Source of the DNA: Guillardia theta CCMP2712
Taxonomy: Eukaryota; Cryptophyceae; Pyrenomonadales; Geminigeraceae
Length of the DNA: 46,098 nt
Reading direction: 5' to 3'
NCBI RefSeq assembly: GCF_000315625.1
Contig: NW_005434421.1
Location: 1 to 46,098, forward strand
Each line of letters opens with the position of its first letter. Positions within the stretch are counted from its first letter, which is position 1. Made by a program: the position numbers and the translations under genes. A model generated the notes under the pieces. That model saw only the letters and a list, made by a program, of their open reading frames with translations. It did no database searches and was not told the DNA's origin. Shown here one piece after another: positions 1-10,519 of the stretch.

Positions 1-199
1 TCCTAAACCCTAAACCCTAAACCCTAAACCCTAAACCCTAAACCCTAAACCCTAAACCCTAAACCCTAAACCCTAAACCCTAAACCCTAAACCCTAAACC
101 CTAAACCCTAAACCCTAAACCCTAAACCCTAAACCCTAAACCCTAAACCCTAAACCCTAAACCCTAAACCCCAAACCCTAAACCCCAAACCCCAAACCC
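1..199. repeat. Telomeric repeat array (CCCTAAA)n, chromosome end
   Basis: About 25 near-perfect tandem copies of CCCTAAA run from the first base to about 180, followed by a few CCCCAAA variants up to 199. The C-rich strand reads 5' to 3' inward, so the left edge of the window is the physical chromosome end or very near it. CCCTAAA is the Arabidopsis-type repeat, widespread in land plants and many algae, which argues against most animals and fungi. The variant copies at the inner edge are typical of the proximal, degenerating part of a telomere. Confidence 0.97.
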
Positions 200-391
200 T
201 CGTTCTTCCCTCTGGTCTGAAACCTTCCTGGTTGTTAGTGTCTTATGTTTTTCAGCAGCTTTTGCCAGTCTGTGCGCTATGACTGCCTGGAAGATCCGCG
301 TTACCGAGGAGAGGACGCATATAGGTCTTTGATTCTCCAAGACGTGACACATCTCATTTTTTGGGAGGAGCCTAACTCTCGCGAGCATCTT
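164..391 (-). mobile_element. Reverse-transcriptase fragment of a non-LTR retrotransposon inside the telomere
   Basis: A minus-strand open frame translates to a peptide with LLPKNE followed by QRPICVLSSVTRIFQAVIA and HRL. This order matches the N-terminal RT block of LINE-type elements: a basic LxPK segment, then RPI-x-LLS, then a RIF...RL helix. Telomeric repeats flank it on both sides (to 199, and again from 392), so it was inserted into, or capped by, telomere DNA. The fragment is only about 190 bp and has no catalytic YxDD segment, so it is a remnant. Its coding strand has the same polarity as the G-rich telomere strand. The frame runs on into TTTGGGG-type variant repeats. I infer a LINE origin from the motif order; no copy for comparison is visible in the window. 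Confidence 0.6.
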
Positions 392-518
392 CTAAACCCT
401 AAACCCTAAACCCTAAACCCTAATCCCAATTTAGAACCCTAAATTTAGAACCCTAAATTTAGAACCCTAAATTTAGAAACCCTAAATTTAGAACCTAAAC
501 CCTAAACCTAAACCCTGC
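392..518. repeat. Inner telomere-like array with TTTAGAACCCTAAA composite repeats
   Basis: A second, shorter block of CCCTAAA copies (392-422) is followed by four or five tandem copies of a composite unit, roughly CCCTAAATTTAGAA. The unit joins a CCCTAAA motif to its own partial inverse (TTTAG). The array ends at the first gene. It looks like degenerated and re-amplified telomere-associated sequence. Confidence 0.85.
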
Positions 519-528
519 CAATCCAGCA

Positions 529-2057
529 ATGCGACTCATCAGTCTTCTGCTTCTTGGATGTGCGATTGGAGCGGAGTCAAGTGCTCAACAAGCCTTGAAG
601 ATGAATCAACCTTGTCTGTACTTTGTTCCTGTTCCCTTATCATCTGTTCCCTTATCCATTTTTCGGAGCAAATTTCACGCCTGCAAACTCAGAAAAGCAC
701 GGGCATTGAACGCGATCCAACGCGGAAGTGTCGTTCAAATGCAAAGTAGGATAATATCAGAGGTATACTTTGCAATTTTTGTATATTATTTGATGTTTCG
801 TTTGCATCTTGTTTTTAATTTTCGTGCAAGGATGAATGCAGTCGAGATGAAGATAAGATCATGATAGCGCAAACAAGGGCATGGGTCAAGGAAATGATAG
901 TGGAACTAAACTTGTGTCCCTTTGCACGAACACCATTTCAAAAGGATACTGTTCGATATTCGATCTCCAATGCACAAAAGGTAGATACTGTTGGCATGCC
1001 CCCCTTGATTGTTGAGTCAAGGAAAAAGAATTGATCGACGACATTCTGCAAGAAGGTAACAATACTCAACAGATGGCAGATTGTTCAATTATTCTGATCT
1101 AGCATGTAAACTTCTTGACGACGATCCTGAAGAGACAGCAACAACTCTTTTACTAGCACCGTAATCTTCCTAGGAGAAAGTCGTATCAAGTAGTAATTTG
1201 AAATGACAGCTATTGGGCCGACGCTCTTGAGGATTGGTCCGAGGTATGAGATTCTCTAATGCTTCATATTTGTGATCCTTTAACAATTAGCTGGGATATT
1301 TTCTTGAAGAGGAAATCTTCGACAAAGAAGATGATCCGGTGACGAGAAATCTGCTTGAGACTTTCTTTCATGACGCTGCCATCAGCTTCTTGAAGGAAGA
1401 GTTGGAATCGCCTTCTTCCATCCTAACTGGACCTTCAATGAAATGGACAACAACGATCCGATACACTTCGAGAGACGAGCTCCGTAACTTCTTCGTTCCC
1501 TGAAAGCTTCATGTGTTAAATCACTTGTCTTGAGTGCACAGCATCCATGTTGGGTCCAAAATTTATTTTTTCTTGGTCCTATGCACCTCAATGACCTTAT
1601 CTTTTAGGATACCAACAATCAGTCTTCTACGTAAAGACGATATTGGTGTATACGTTCAAGATGCGTTGGAAAAGGGAATAATCCTTAGCAAGAAAGTGCA
1701 GGTAACTAATGGATCATATACATTGATGCATGAACTATTGCTTATTCAAACTTAGTCTTTCCATTCAATGAGTGGAGCATCCTTTTTTAATTTTAGTAGT
1801 TGTGATTTTGCAACTCTATGCCCTGCCTGTCTCTCTATGTATCTACTTTTCACCGATTTTTGTATGAGAATAATGAGTGGAAATGCACTGACTGTCTACA
1901 TGCAGGATGACAATGAGGTGACACTCAGGAAATATGTACTGAACAATTGAACATGTTTTTGAGAATCACATTGTTTTCTTTGCAGGGATATGATAAGCTT
2001 GAAAGGAAGATGTCTCAGATCAAGCAGTTGCAAAGCAAGAGAGCCACTGAGCATTGA
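529..2057 (+). CDS. DUF1415 family protein with signal peptide, nine exons
   Basis: The first gene inside the telomere. The ATG at 529 opens a hydrophobic signal peptide (MRLISLLLLGCAIGAESSA) followed by a basic stretch, which looks like a bipartite plastid presequence. Later exons, phases closing exactly: 831-980, 1022-1055, 1103-1160, 1210-1243, 1291-1338, 1386-1483, 1608-1701 and 1986-2057. They carry the DUF1415 landmarks in order: W-V-x-x-x-I-x-x-LNLCPFA, then DDDPEETATTLLLAP, then ALEDW, then IAFFHPNWTF, then a short C-terminal helix. The end of exon 1 (about 720-735) is the one junction I could not fix. The predicted length is near 260 residues. DUF1415 proteins occur in bacteria and algae and their biochemical role is unknown. 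The intron before the last exon (1702-1985) is unusually long for this locus. Confidence 0.85.
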
Positions 2058-2480
2058 GCTGAAAATTGTTGAGCTCTAATGCGCCTGCATTTGATCGTTG
2101 GCTGCTGAAATTCAAATTTTGAAAATTTTGGATCCTTGCTGCTCATTGTGCGTGTCTCTTGGCCTCAAAAGATTGAGAAAAATGGCCATTAAAGATGCGT
2201 CAAAAATGGCCGCGAAATTTCCAATGCCGAATTCGGTTGAATGGTAATAATTCGTAGCAGTTGAGAGTGTTGCTCAACTGCGCTGTTATCTTATATCATT
2301 GTCCACTATATCACTATATGTGGTATATCAAACATGACCTGCATATCGTCCTGTCAACCATCAGCTTTCTGGCCATCAAATGCTTTTCAATTACATTATG
2401 TCTTTGCTGCATCTCTTCTTTCTATTTGCTTAACTTTGTCGGTGGATTCAGATGACTTATCAGAAAATATGTTAGCAGCA
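2058..2480. other. AT-rich intergenic stretch
   Basis: It separates the stop of the DUF1415 gene from the stop of the convergent small gene. I see no convincing coding frame or repeat. It presumably holds the 3' UTRs of both genes. Confidence 0.5.
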
Positions 2481-2496
2481 ACCGAAGAAAGATCTT

Positions 2497-2991
2497 TTAC
2501 ATTGCCTCATTTTCAAATTTCGTCCCGTCAACAGCAGCTCGATTTCGAGATGAGTCCACATTTTCATCAGCTCTGGAGCGGTCCTGTGAACAATCAGATC
2601 ATGGCTATGTCATTTCTTTCTTCAGGTTGCCCATTACATCAAGTACTATTTGCAATAATCAAATACATCTCAATTAGTTTGCGAACCGGAGCACGAAAAA
2701 TAGATTCCCTAAGCACATCATCATAAAGTTTTTAAAACCATACCTCATCAGCTTTTGGAGTTCTCATGACAGTGACACTTACAATTCGTCCCTCATAAGT
2801 ACGTATGATGGCTTCCTGCCCCTCCTGCATTGACGTTGGCAGATGGTAACGATGATTGCTCCTTTTCCTAGCCAATTTTCTGCCGATGGAGGGATAAAAG
2901 GCGAGGGACTGCGGATCCCAGCAGAGTGCTCTGTAACAGGAATAGCCAGTATCAGAAGACAGGAAGATGCAATCAAGAGGAGGAACTTCAA
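2497..2991 (-). CDS. Small secreted protein, unrecognised
   Basis: The start codon at 2989-2991 opens a strong signal peptide (MKFLLLIASSCLLILAIPVT). Three exons fit: 2851-2991, 2744-2824 and 2497-2583, giving about 102 residues. The middle exon reads EGQEAIIRTYEGRIVSVTV and the last is polar and acidic, ending FENEAM. The join between exons 1 and 2 would need a 26-nt intron, shorter than others here, so that boundary is doubtful; the exon contents themselves look protein-like. I do not recognise a family. It is convergent with the DUF1415 gene. Confidence 0.5.
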
Positions 2992-2999
2992 GAAGGTAC

Positions 3000-4050
3000 T
3001 AGAATGAGCATAGTGAGTGAATGATAAACTGAAGGAGAGGCGAAGCGGCGAGGCACCGCAGACGAGGGGAAGCGGGCAGGGATACGATTGTCGGAGCGAG
3101 CGGATCGGGGCGGAGTTTTGATATTGGGGTGTTTAGGACTGGGGGTACTTTGAGATACATGGGGGTAGGTAGTATGCAGGGTGAGGCGCTAATGGCGGCA
3201 CGGCAGAGAGGGGTAGGGGTACATTTCAATTTACACGGGTGGTCTACAGTGCCTGTACCGAAAGGATTCAGTGGGTAGGGTGGGTTGAAGGTGGTCGCGA
3301 GGAAGTTGATTACAAATGTAACACAAATTTGGTACAGGAAGGGGTAGCAAAAGAGGTTACGACTGCTTGTATCGAGGGGGGTGGGTTGAGTATGGGCTCG
3401 ATTCCAGGGGGCTTGGAGCTGTACAAAACAGGGGTTAAAGGGGTTCTCAAGTATCGGAGTAGGGGTACATGTACGTTGAGAGGGGTTTTGCATGGGGTGT
3501 ATCTGATACACGGGCTATATCAGGAAGGAGGTCAACATATGAGAACCCCTTCGTTCAAGTTTGGATCACTACCAAAAGGGTGGGTGGTAGACGTTGAAAT
3601 AAACAACTTTTGGACGATCTTCAACACCCACCCGTCAATTCTATTGTCTGGACCCCTATCATCATAACACCTATTTGATAACCCACCCCCCCATACATGG
3701 GCCCGTGACCACTCAGAAATTCGATTGCATTTATGCCGGATTGTAAAGAAGGACCCTGCCACCCACCCACACAGTGCCACCTTTTTACTACCGTGAAGAT
3801 CTGCCGCCCCACCCCTACCCTGCATCTATCCGCGAAACACCCCACCCTTCGATCAGTACATGACTGCTGACTGGCATGAACGGGCAGGCAGCGCCGCTTG
3901 AATAGAACATCGTTTTTGACCGTTACTGGCGAGGACACGCGGCAGTGCTACCGTAGTACCGTACGGCGGGTTCCCGAGTTCCGGACTCCTCAGGGCCTCA
4001 GAGTTCCTTGACAGTCACAGTGGTCCACCCTCATTGATAGGGTGGGTCAT
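3000..4050. repeat. G-run/C-run block (GGGGTAGGGG type)
   Basis: From about 3040 to 3560 the plus strand carries frequent G-runs (GGGGTAGGGG near 3210, GGGTAGGGTGGG near 3276, GGGGGGTGGG near 3376). From about 3620 to 3860 the runs switch to C on the same strand (CCACCCACC and similar). Between the runs the sequence is unique. No credible exon was found. The same word GGGGTAGGGGTAC recurs at 38401, and related runs occur at 20.9, 31.55 and 39.8-41.7 kb. The block has clear potential for G-quadruplex formation, switching strand in the middle. Confidence 0.6.
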
Positions 4051-4860
4051 CAAAATTGTTTTAGATGGTACAAATTAGCAGTTATGAACCGTTACTCAGT
4101 ACAACTGTTTGTACCACGGATTCGAATAAACAATTCATTGCCGTTAAAACAAATGGACACGCCAGTTCAAAATTTGAAGCACCCCTACCACTGATATTAC
4201 CGAGCAACACCCCTCAAAAACCATGGGGTACACTACCACCGGTATCCTATGAGAACAGCATACGCATTCCTCTTTTGCGTTAATAAAGACCAACGCGGTT
4301 TGACCCCAGAATGCATGGCAGTGACTCAGACTGATGTTGCACCCGCATGACGTTACGTCAGTAACGGACATGGCAGCATCATGCGAGTAGTCGCAAGAGG
4401 CTACGTACGCTGGCGAGGTGTATAATGCTAGAATCGAAGATGTGTACTGGACGTAGACGTACGTACAACACATTGGTATGATGAAAGCATGAGGCTGGTA
4501 TAAACCGATACACATGTTTACTCATTGCTGTATTACGGGTTAAGCCTGACCTCGACATATAAGCAACCCATCTTAGACGTTGGCCACGTCATCGGAATGG
4601 GATTGCACGAACATTGACGTGTGTTCTCTTACTGCTGTACATAAACAAATCTAGCTTCATTGTTCATCTGTTCTACTCCTAAGTGCACTATCGCTCAGTT
4701 GCTGGACTATACCCGCATCACAGACGGCCCCACTGGCACGCCGGTAAACTGAGTGGGGTGATGTGATGCCGAACAGTCAGCCTGAAATCTTGGACAGAGA
4801 GATTCGAAGTTTCGAAACTTATCATTATTCAACGAACTTGGAATGTTTTTTCAACCGTGA
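4051..4860. other. Intergenic, no feature seen
   Basis: Unique sequence of mixed composition, without a frame that resembles a spliced gene and without tandem repeats. It lies between the G-run block and the GC-rich block. Confidence 0.4.
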
Positions 4861-4869
4861 TTCAGCCAT

Positions 4870-5065
4870 TCAATCGCAGGCTGACTCTGCCTCAGTCTGC
4901 CAGGCTAGCCTGGTCACGGGGTGATGGTCCGAGTCCGAGTCACCGTGGTCGGCGAACTCGAACACGCCCGAAAAAAGGCTTCAAGCCGGGGAATGCCGCA
5001 CTGCCGCGGCACTCGGAGGCCCTGAGGCTAAGGCGGCCCGGCGGCCCGGCGGCTATTGCGGTATT
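4870..5065. repeat. GC-rich dispersed block, copy 1
   Basis: An abrupt GC-rich patch bearing the word GGTCCGAGTC (4926-4935) followed by CGAGTCACCG, then ACTCGGAGGCCCTGAGGCT and a run of GGCCCGGCGG. The same words recur at 27.0-27.2 kb, and related ones at 38.75-39.77 kb. Its edges are sharp against about 45-50 percent GC flanks. It is not coding in any frame I can recognise. Confidence 0.5.
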
Positions 5066-5188
5066 CCCTTATTCTCCTTCATAGCTTTTGACGTTTTCTT
5101 GCGATCTGTTGATGGTGGAGGTTTCTGGAGCAGTGAAGCGAAATAGTCGGTCAGAACCTGGTCGTTCACCTTGACAGTTCAAGTCATT

Positions 5189-7124
5189 TCACGGAAGCGC
5201 GGCGTTAAATTTAACAAAATGGTCACAGTTGCGACAGACCTGTCCTTGAGAGACTTTAGATCGCAAATCCTCCGTGGCCGGTGATTCCTTGTCTTCCTCC
5301 TGCACCTTGGCGACTGCTAATATCTCAATATTGATAATCCGCTCTACCAATATAGAGGCACCGCGAGAGGATGGAGTATCTTTTGAGTGCGAAGATTTGG
5401 CAATAGATGAAGGAGGTTTTCCTGCCACGCTGTCACGGCAAAGGATCCAGCATTCCCTACAAACCGTGGGAGGTCTCCCTGCTCAAAATGTCATTGAGTT
5501 CCTCTAGAAGCTGCTTGTCATCGGCATGAAATAAATCCTTTGACTTGTCTTCTGCCTCTCGAGTCTGTCCCATAGATCAGAACAACACAGCTCACAGCCC
5601 ATACAAGACCGTATTGCGTACAAACAGACTTGAACAGCTCTATAGAAGATTCAGCGCACATAGATCGAGTCAACATGAAAACCTTCGAAGGAGGCAGATC
5701 ACAAAGAATCCCAATTGCCTGCTTGTTGTCTGTGCCGGACGGAATGAAAATTGAACTTCTGTCTATCAACTGACGGTCTATTGCTCAATTTTGTGTCATG
5801 AAAAGATAAGCAGCGAAACCTGAGGGCTAATATCTGATTTGACATTCCACAACATTGAATTTAGAAGATTCTTGATTCTGCAAATAACGTTTCAATACAT
5901 TTCTTGTCTGTATTCGTGAGAAACCTTGAGATGTTGCAAAGGGTTTTAGACGAGGTAAAAGTCAAACTTAATCCAAAACCTAAACAAAACGTCCGAAGTA
6001 TGTACTGTAGCGCAACCATGAGCACGAGTAAACGCTTGCTAAACACTTAGGCTGTTTCAACACGTACCTGCATCATCAAAACGTCATCTGCAGGAATCGT
6101 GTCGATGACGTCACACTTGCATCCAACAACCTTTTCGATTTCAAATCAGAAAACGACTATGGAAATACAAAACTTGGTGATCTCGTTCCTCAAATTGTTC
6201 TTACCACAAGCGGAACTCCAATGTTAAGATCCATTGCCTGTAATTCAGGAAATAGTTGCGAAAATTCTGACCACATGCGTTAGAAAACCGTCAACGTTCT
6301 CGTAAATAATACCCGATGATTGTGACAAAACTCCATCGGGGAGGGGCAAATTTTCAATGAGATTTTCTACCCTTGATTCACAACTATCATTTTCTTTGAC
6401 ATGTCTAGATGAAAGGAGACGCCTTCGATGTTTCTCCTGCAAGAAATTGAGCATGGCAGATGAAAAAGTGACGGACGAGAGACCTGTAGCTGACCTAGCT
6501 CCTCGATGTTTGTGCAGTCCTTAATGCTCTTCAAGCCTCATACTTAGACCAACCTCCCCCCCGGAGCTATTCAAGACATACCTCGCTTGCTGTGCGGATC
6601 CCGTCTACTAGAGCAGAAGACAACCGCCAGGGTTCACTCAGGTCCACACATAACAGCAGCACTGTGTCGCCAAGACTTTCCTGCGCCCGAGCAGATCGCA
6701 TGCAAGTCTTGACAGCCTGTGAGCCGTCTGACGCTAGCCAGACCCCCAGCACATGCCTGTTGACCAATGAGTATAGCCGCCATCTCTGCCACTCCCAACC
6801 TGCCGTCGTCGGAATCCGAAGCATCCAGCTCAGAGTAGGCGAAGCGAACTGGTGACGCAGCGGGCACCTGGAATAGGTAAGGAGAAGATGACCGTGGCTG
6901 GAGGCGAACCGTTTGATTGCGACCAGACGATTGAAGGGAGGCCCACAAACAAGTCTTGCCAACTGTTTGCCAACTCAACGACACTCGAGCAAAGGTAATT
7001 TCAACCTCCTCCTCCTCCGAACAAGATGGCGTGCTTCGACCCCGTGCGAGAAGTCCTCGTTGAGACCTTGCATCAAACCCGATGTCAATCCCATCATGTT
7101 TAACCAAGTCATCGCATCCTCCAT
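5189..7124 (-). CDS. DLIC: Dynein light intermediate chain
   Basis: A multi-exon minus-strand gene for the GTPase-like subunit that links cytoplasmic or intraflagellar dynein heavy chains to cargo. Landmarks in order: a VGKT P-loop-like segment (about 6955); FAYSELDASD (about 6830); the exon with VWLASDG and ESLGDTVLLLCVDLSEPW (6595-6760), the family's 'ESLxxTLVxxVVDMSxPW'; ENLPLPDGVL (about 6340); AMDLNIGVPLVV then GCKCDV (about 6230 and 6130), the 'LGIPLVVVxTKxD' motif; ILRTFCLGFGLSLTFTSSK (5935-6010); SSIFIPSGTDNKQAIGIL (5680-5760), the 'FIPAGWD' motif; and the C-terminal ADDKQLLEELNDIL (about 5500). The tail after 5459 is probably spliced on to 5189-5425. The start at 7122-7124 is tentative because the 5' exon adjoins the CT-repeat tract. 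I cannot tell the cytoplasmic dynein-1 form from the ciliary dynein-2 form. Confidence 0.88.
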
Positions 7125-7149
7125 TGGCAAGTCCCTAATTCTTCCCTTG

Positions 7150-7184
7150 ATCCTCCCCTCGATCCTCCTTCTCTCTCTCTCTCT

Positions 7185-7249
<65 letters not shown>

Positions 7250-7270
7250 GCCCTCTCTCTCTCTCTCTCT

Positions 7271-7363
<93 letters not shown>

Positions 7364-7381
7364 GCCCTCTCTCGCCCTCGC
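7150..7381. repeat. (CT)n microsatellite
   Basis: About 230 bp of almost pure CT dinucleotides broken by CGCC interruptions. It lies between the divergent DLIC and SGNH-like genes, so it occupies or borders both promoters. A homopyrimidine tract this long can form triplex structures; here that is only a possibility. Confidence 0.95.
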
Positions 7382-7479
7382 CCTCCGCGTCAGCCATGTT
7401 CAATCACCTCATCCAACAACTGTTCCCATCGCCTGCCTGTTTCCTGTCCCGCCATGGACACCGTTACTTCGTGTAACGG

Positions 7480-10130
7480 ATGATCCATGCAGCATGCTTG
7501 GCGATAGCACTAGTAGTGGTGTGCCATGCAAGCGGCTCGGGGGAGGGACAAGAAGCGGCTCGGGCTGTCAACGTCGCCGATGTGAGGAGAGGGTCTCTGA
7601 TGCTGTGCAGAGCAGGTGGAGAAGTTCTGGGCAACCAGCTCGCCATCGACGGGAACCTTGTGTCGGGGTGGGTGACAGAGGGCGATGGCGAAGCGAACGA
7701 GGCAGTGTTGGTGCTGGATCACTTGTACGCTACTGTCGGGTTGAGGATACACAGTGGCTATGCCGGCCACATGGCGATCACTCAGCTGCGCCTTTGGTAC
7801 GCCACAAGTCTGCTGAACCCTGATCACTTCCACAATCGGTCAGCTTATAACTTGGCGCTCTTCTCGGAGGTCTCATGGAAGCACTTCTCGTCGTTATCGC
7901 ACGACGACTACATGGAGGTGCAGGAGGGAGTGATCCTCACGCACGCGATGACCTCTGCTCTCCATCACCCTCCTCTCCTGGTTCGAGCGGTCAAGATCGC
8001 CATAGACGACTGGACACCGGGAGGTGGTCCTGCCATTTTGAACGAGGTCGAAGTTTTAGCGCCACTCCATTTGAATCCGAGCCTGCACGATGATGATGAC
8101 GTGGATAGACCTGCGTTTGGTTACGTATGGCCTCTCTACAATCGCAGCCTCTCAACCAAGGAGGAGGCTCAAGAGGAGGAACCAAGGTTCTTGTGGTTCG
8201 GGGAGTTAGAGCACAACGAGAGCATCGTAAGAAGCGATATCCGCGTGAATCTCTCGGCAGTCAACTGTGAGGTACCAGCCGAGGCTCTTGTTGAGGTCTA
8301 CTTCGGAGGAAAGAAGGTCTCCTCGAGCACAACGTCGAGCCACGTATCCTTCACCGTCAGTGGTCTCGATCCTGGTCTCCACATCGTGACTGCACGTCTC
8401 CGGTCAGTCTTGACGGGTGAGCTGCTTCCATTGATGGATCGACGAGCCTTCTTTGTCCGCAGACAGCCTGCAGTCCATCCCTTCTTTCTCACCCGCAATA
8501 TTGAAGTGATCGGCGATGGTGTGGTGAAATCAGTAGCTGGGGAGCGATCAAAGTTTCGCATCCACGTGATCGAAGAGGAGGCTTCAGCAGCAGGCATGGA
8601 TGATCAGGGTAGTACCTGTACATCTAGATGGGGCAGCAGGATGCCATGGGAGGCAAACACGCAGGAACACTGGACTGTTCTCCTCAGGGGTCCAGCTTTG
8701 ATTGTAGGCAATGTTGTGCCAACAGACACAATAGGGGTGTATGATGCTTCTTATACGGCCGTGGATCCAGGCTGGTTGTTACCTTGATCGTTTAGTCAGA
8801 TTACTCAGTTTCATTCAGGTATGATCTTCATATCGTCCTCCATTATGCGCAGTGCTCTGGGCTTCGCAACCCTGGGGATGGCGGGGAAGAAGAGGTGATT
8901 GAGGTGCAGGTGCCAGGCTCTCCTTTCCGTGTGTTTGTGTCAGATCAAGGTTATTCCAATTGCTTTCCCAACGGTTCTCAGCTTGCTGTCAACCCCTTCC
9001 GCCCCGAAGCCCTGAAGCCCCGGTGCTCGAAGTTGGAGCCAGCGGAGGCAGAGGGCCGGTGGGTGAACAAACACTTGCTCTGTTCGGCTACGAGCAGAGA
9101 AACTCTGCCGTGCAGTCATGCAGATGAGATGGACGACTGGGTGTGGGTACCATGGCGATGTAGCCTGCCGAAACGTGTTCCACTAGAGGCCCAGCAGTGC
9201 CTCGAAGAGCGGAACCGCCGGATCTTGTTTGCCGGGGCGTCGCCGCAGCGGACGCTCTTCTTCGATGTTGCGGATTTGATTCTACCAGGCGACATGGTAA
9301 AGACCAAAGCGCATCAAGACCTGGAGTTTCCGCCATCTGCTTACTTCCATTGGATCCCCTACGACACCCAAGACAAACCTGGTTGCCCCCTCAACTGCCT
9401 CATCGACTACGACCAAGTCACGTGGCATATCGACAAGTTTGTCAACTTGACGTCCAAGAATGACAAGGACCTCATTGTCGTGCAGGCCTCTATCCATGAC
9501 ATATTCTTCGGCACTCTTGACAACTACTTTCGCAACATTCCCAAGCTAGCCAGGCTTCTCAGAGCGCTCCTCAAGCGACAGCGCATCCTCCCTCTGTTTC
9601 GACATGGCGATGCCATTCACTTACCTCGAGGAGGAGACGTTAGCCTGGTCAAGCATGGGTTTCGAAGTCAGCGCATGATTGCCGCCTTGGAATTTGCCAG
9701 GAGAATCATGAAGGAAGCAGGTGATACCTGCAGAAGTCTCTTCTCTCCCCATGCTCATCCCCCCCTCTCAGGTGTCCCGATCCTGGACACGCTTAGCTTC
9801 ACGGTAAGGCATCGACGCTACACGATCGTGACTGCTGAGATGCTGAAAGGTGGTGAGGCCTGAGGGGACGTCGGACGGGTATCACTTCAACGAGTGGGCG
9901 GTGAGTCCTCGCCTAGTCTCGGCGGCTTGAAGTTGATGCTTGTACCAGTGCCTCGAAGACAACTTCCGGGGCAACTCCATTTCCCGGTATATAAAATTGT
10001 GCTCTTCTGGTTTTTCATTACTGAGTCTTTCTCCCTGCAGGACAATTGCGAACATTGTGCTGCATTATGCATGCGAAGATTCTTGAACATTCAGACAGCC
10101 CGCACTTTCGAATGGGACAACTTAACTTGA
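7480..10130 (+). CDS. Secreted filamin-repeat protein with C-terminal SGNH/PC-esterase-like domain
   Basis: Five exons (7480-8774, 8819-9720, 9772-9803, 9850-9900, 10041-10130) total 2,370 nt and 789 residues. A signal peptide (residues 1-18) is followed by a discoidin-like region with GNQLAIDGNLVSGW (51-64), an Ig-like stretch, and a filamin/ABP280-type repeat (about 338-472) ending VPGSPFRVFV. The C-terminal domain has RRILFAGASPQRTLFFD, LDTLSFT and SDGYHFNEWA, the block I and block V layout of SGNH, NXPE and trichome-birefringence-like esterases. Candidate catalytic residues are S573, D752 and H755. The nucleophile elbow reads G-A-S rather than the usual G-D-S. Intron 9721-9771 is 51 nt and free of stops, so its retention would insert 17 residues. 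The likely role is modification or recognition of surface glycans. Substrate is unknown. Confidence 0.8.
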
Positions 10131-10519
10131 GATCTAGTCTTGAGCATCATTCTTTCCTCTAAGTTACCGAACCCCCCTCGTCCTTTTTCCTGTTCTCCCT
10201 CCCTCCTTCCCTCTTCGATTTTTATTCTTTTGTGTTGATCTCTGTAAATCCGACATGGTAAATAGCCTCGTTCGCAAGTGGCTCGTGCTACAAGTTCGTG
10301 TAGTTGGACTGAAGAAACACGATGCCTTGGCTGCCCAGCCTCACGGATGGTCATATACGTCATATATACTTTACCATGTTGTAACATTAACAAACGAACG
10401 TGAACGGCGTGACGCCGCCTTGTGGATTGATCCGAGGCTGACTCTGCACTCCCAGTGCTGCACAACGATGATCTGCGAATGTCCGTTGGCTCGGCGCCGC
10501 CTCGCATTATTATTCTGAC

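Noticed and set aside
3239-3667. 142-codon plus-strand frame in the G-run block
   Set aside because: Gly/Val-rich because of the G-runs; no domain, no splice-compatible partners, and a competing minus-strand frame of similar length.
6975-7403. 142-codon minus-strand frame rich in Arg-Glu repeats
   Set aside because: It is the translation of the (CT)n tract joined to the 5' exon region of DLIC; the repeat part has no protein support.
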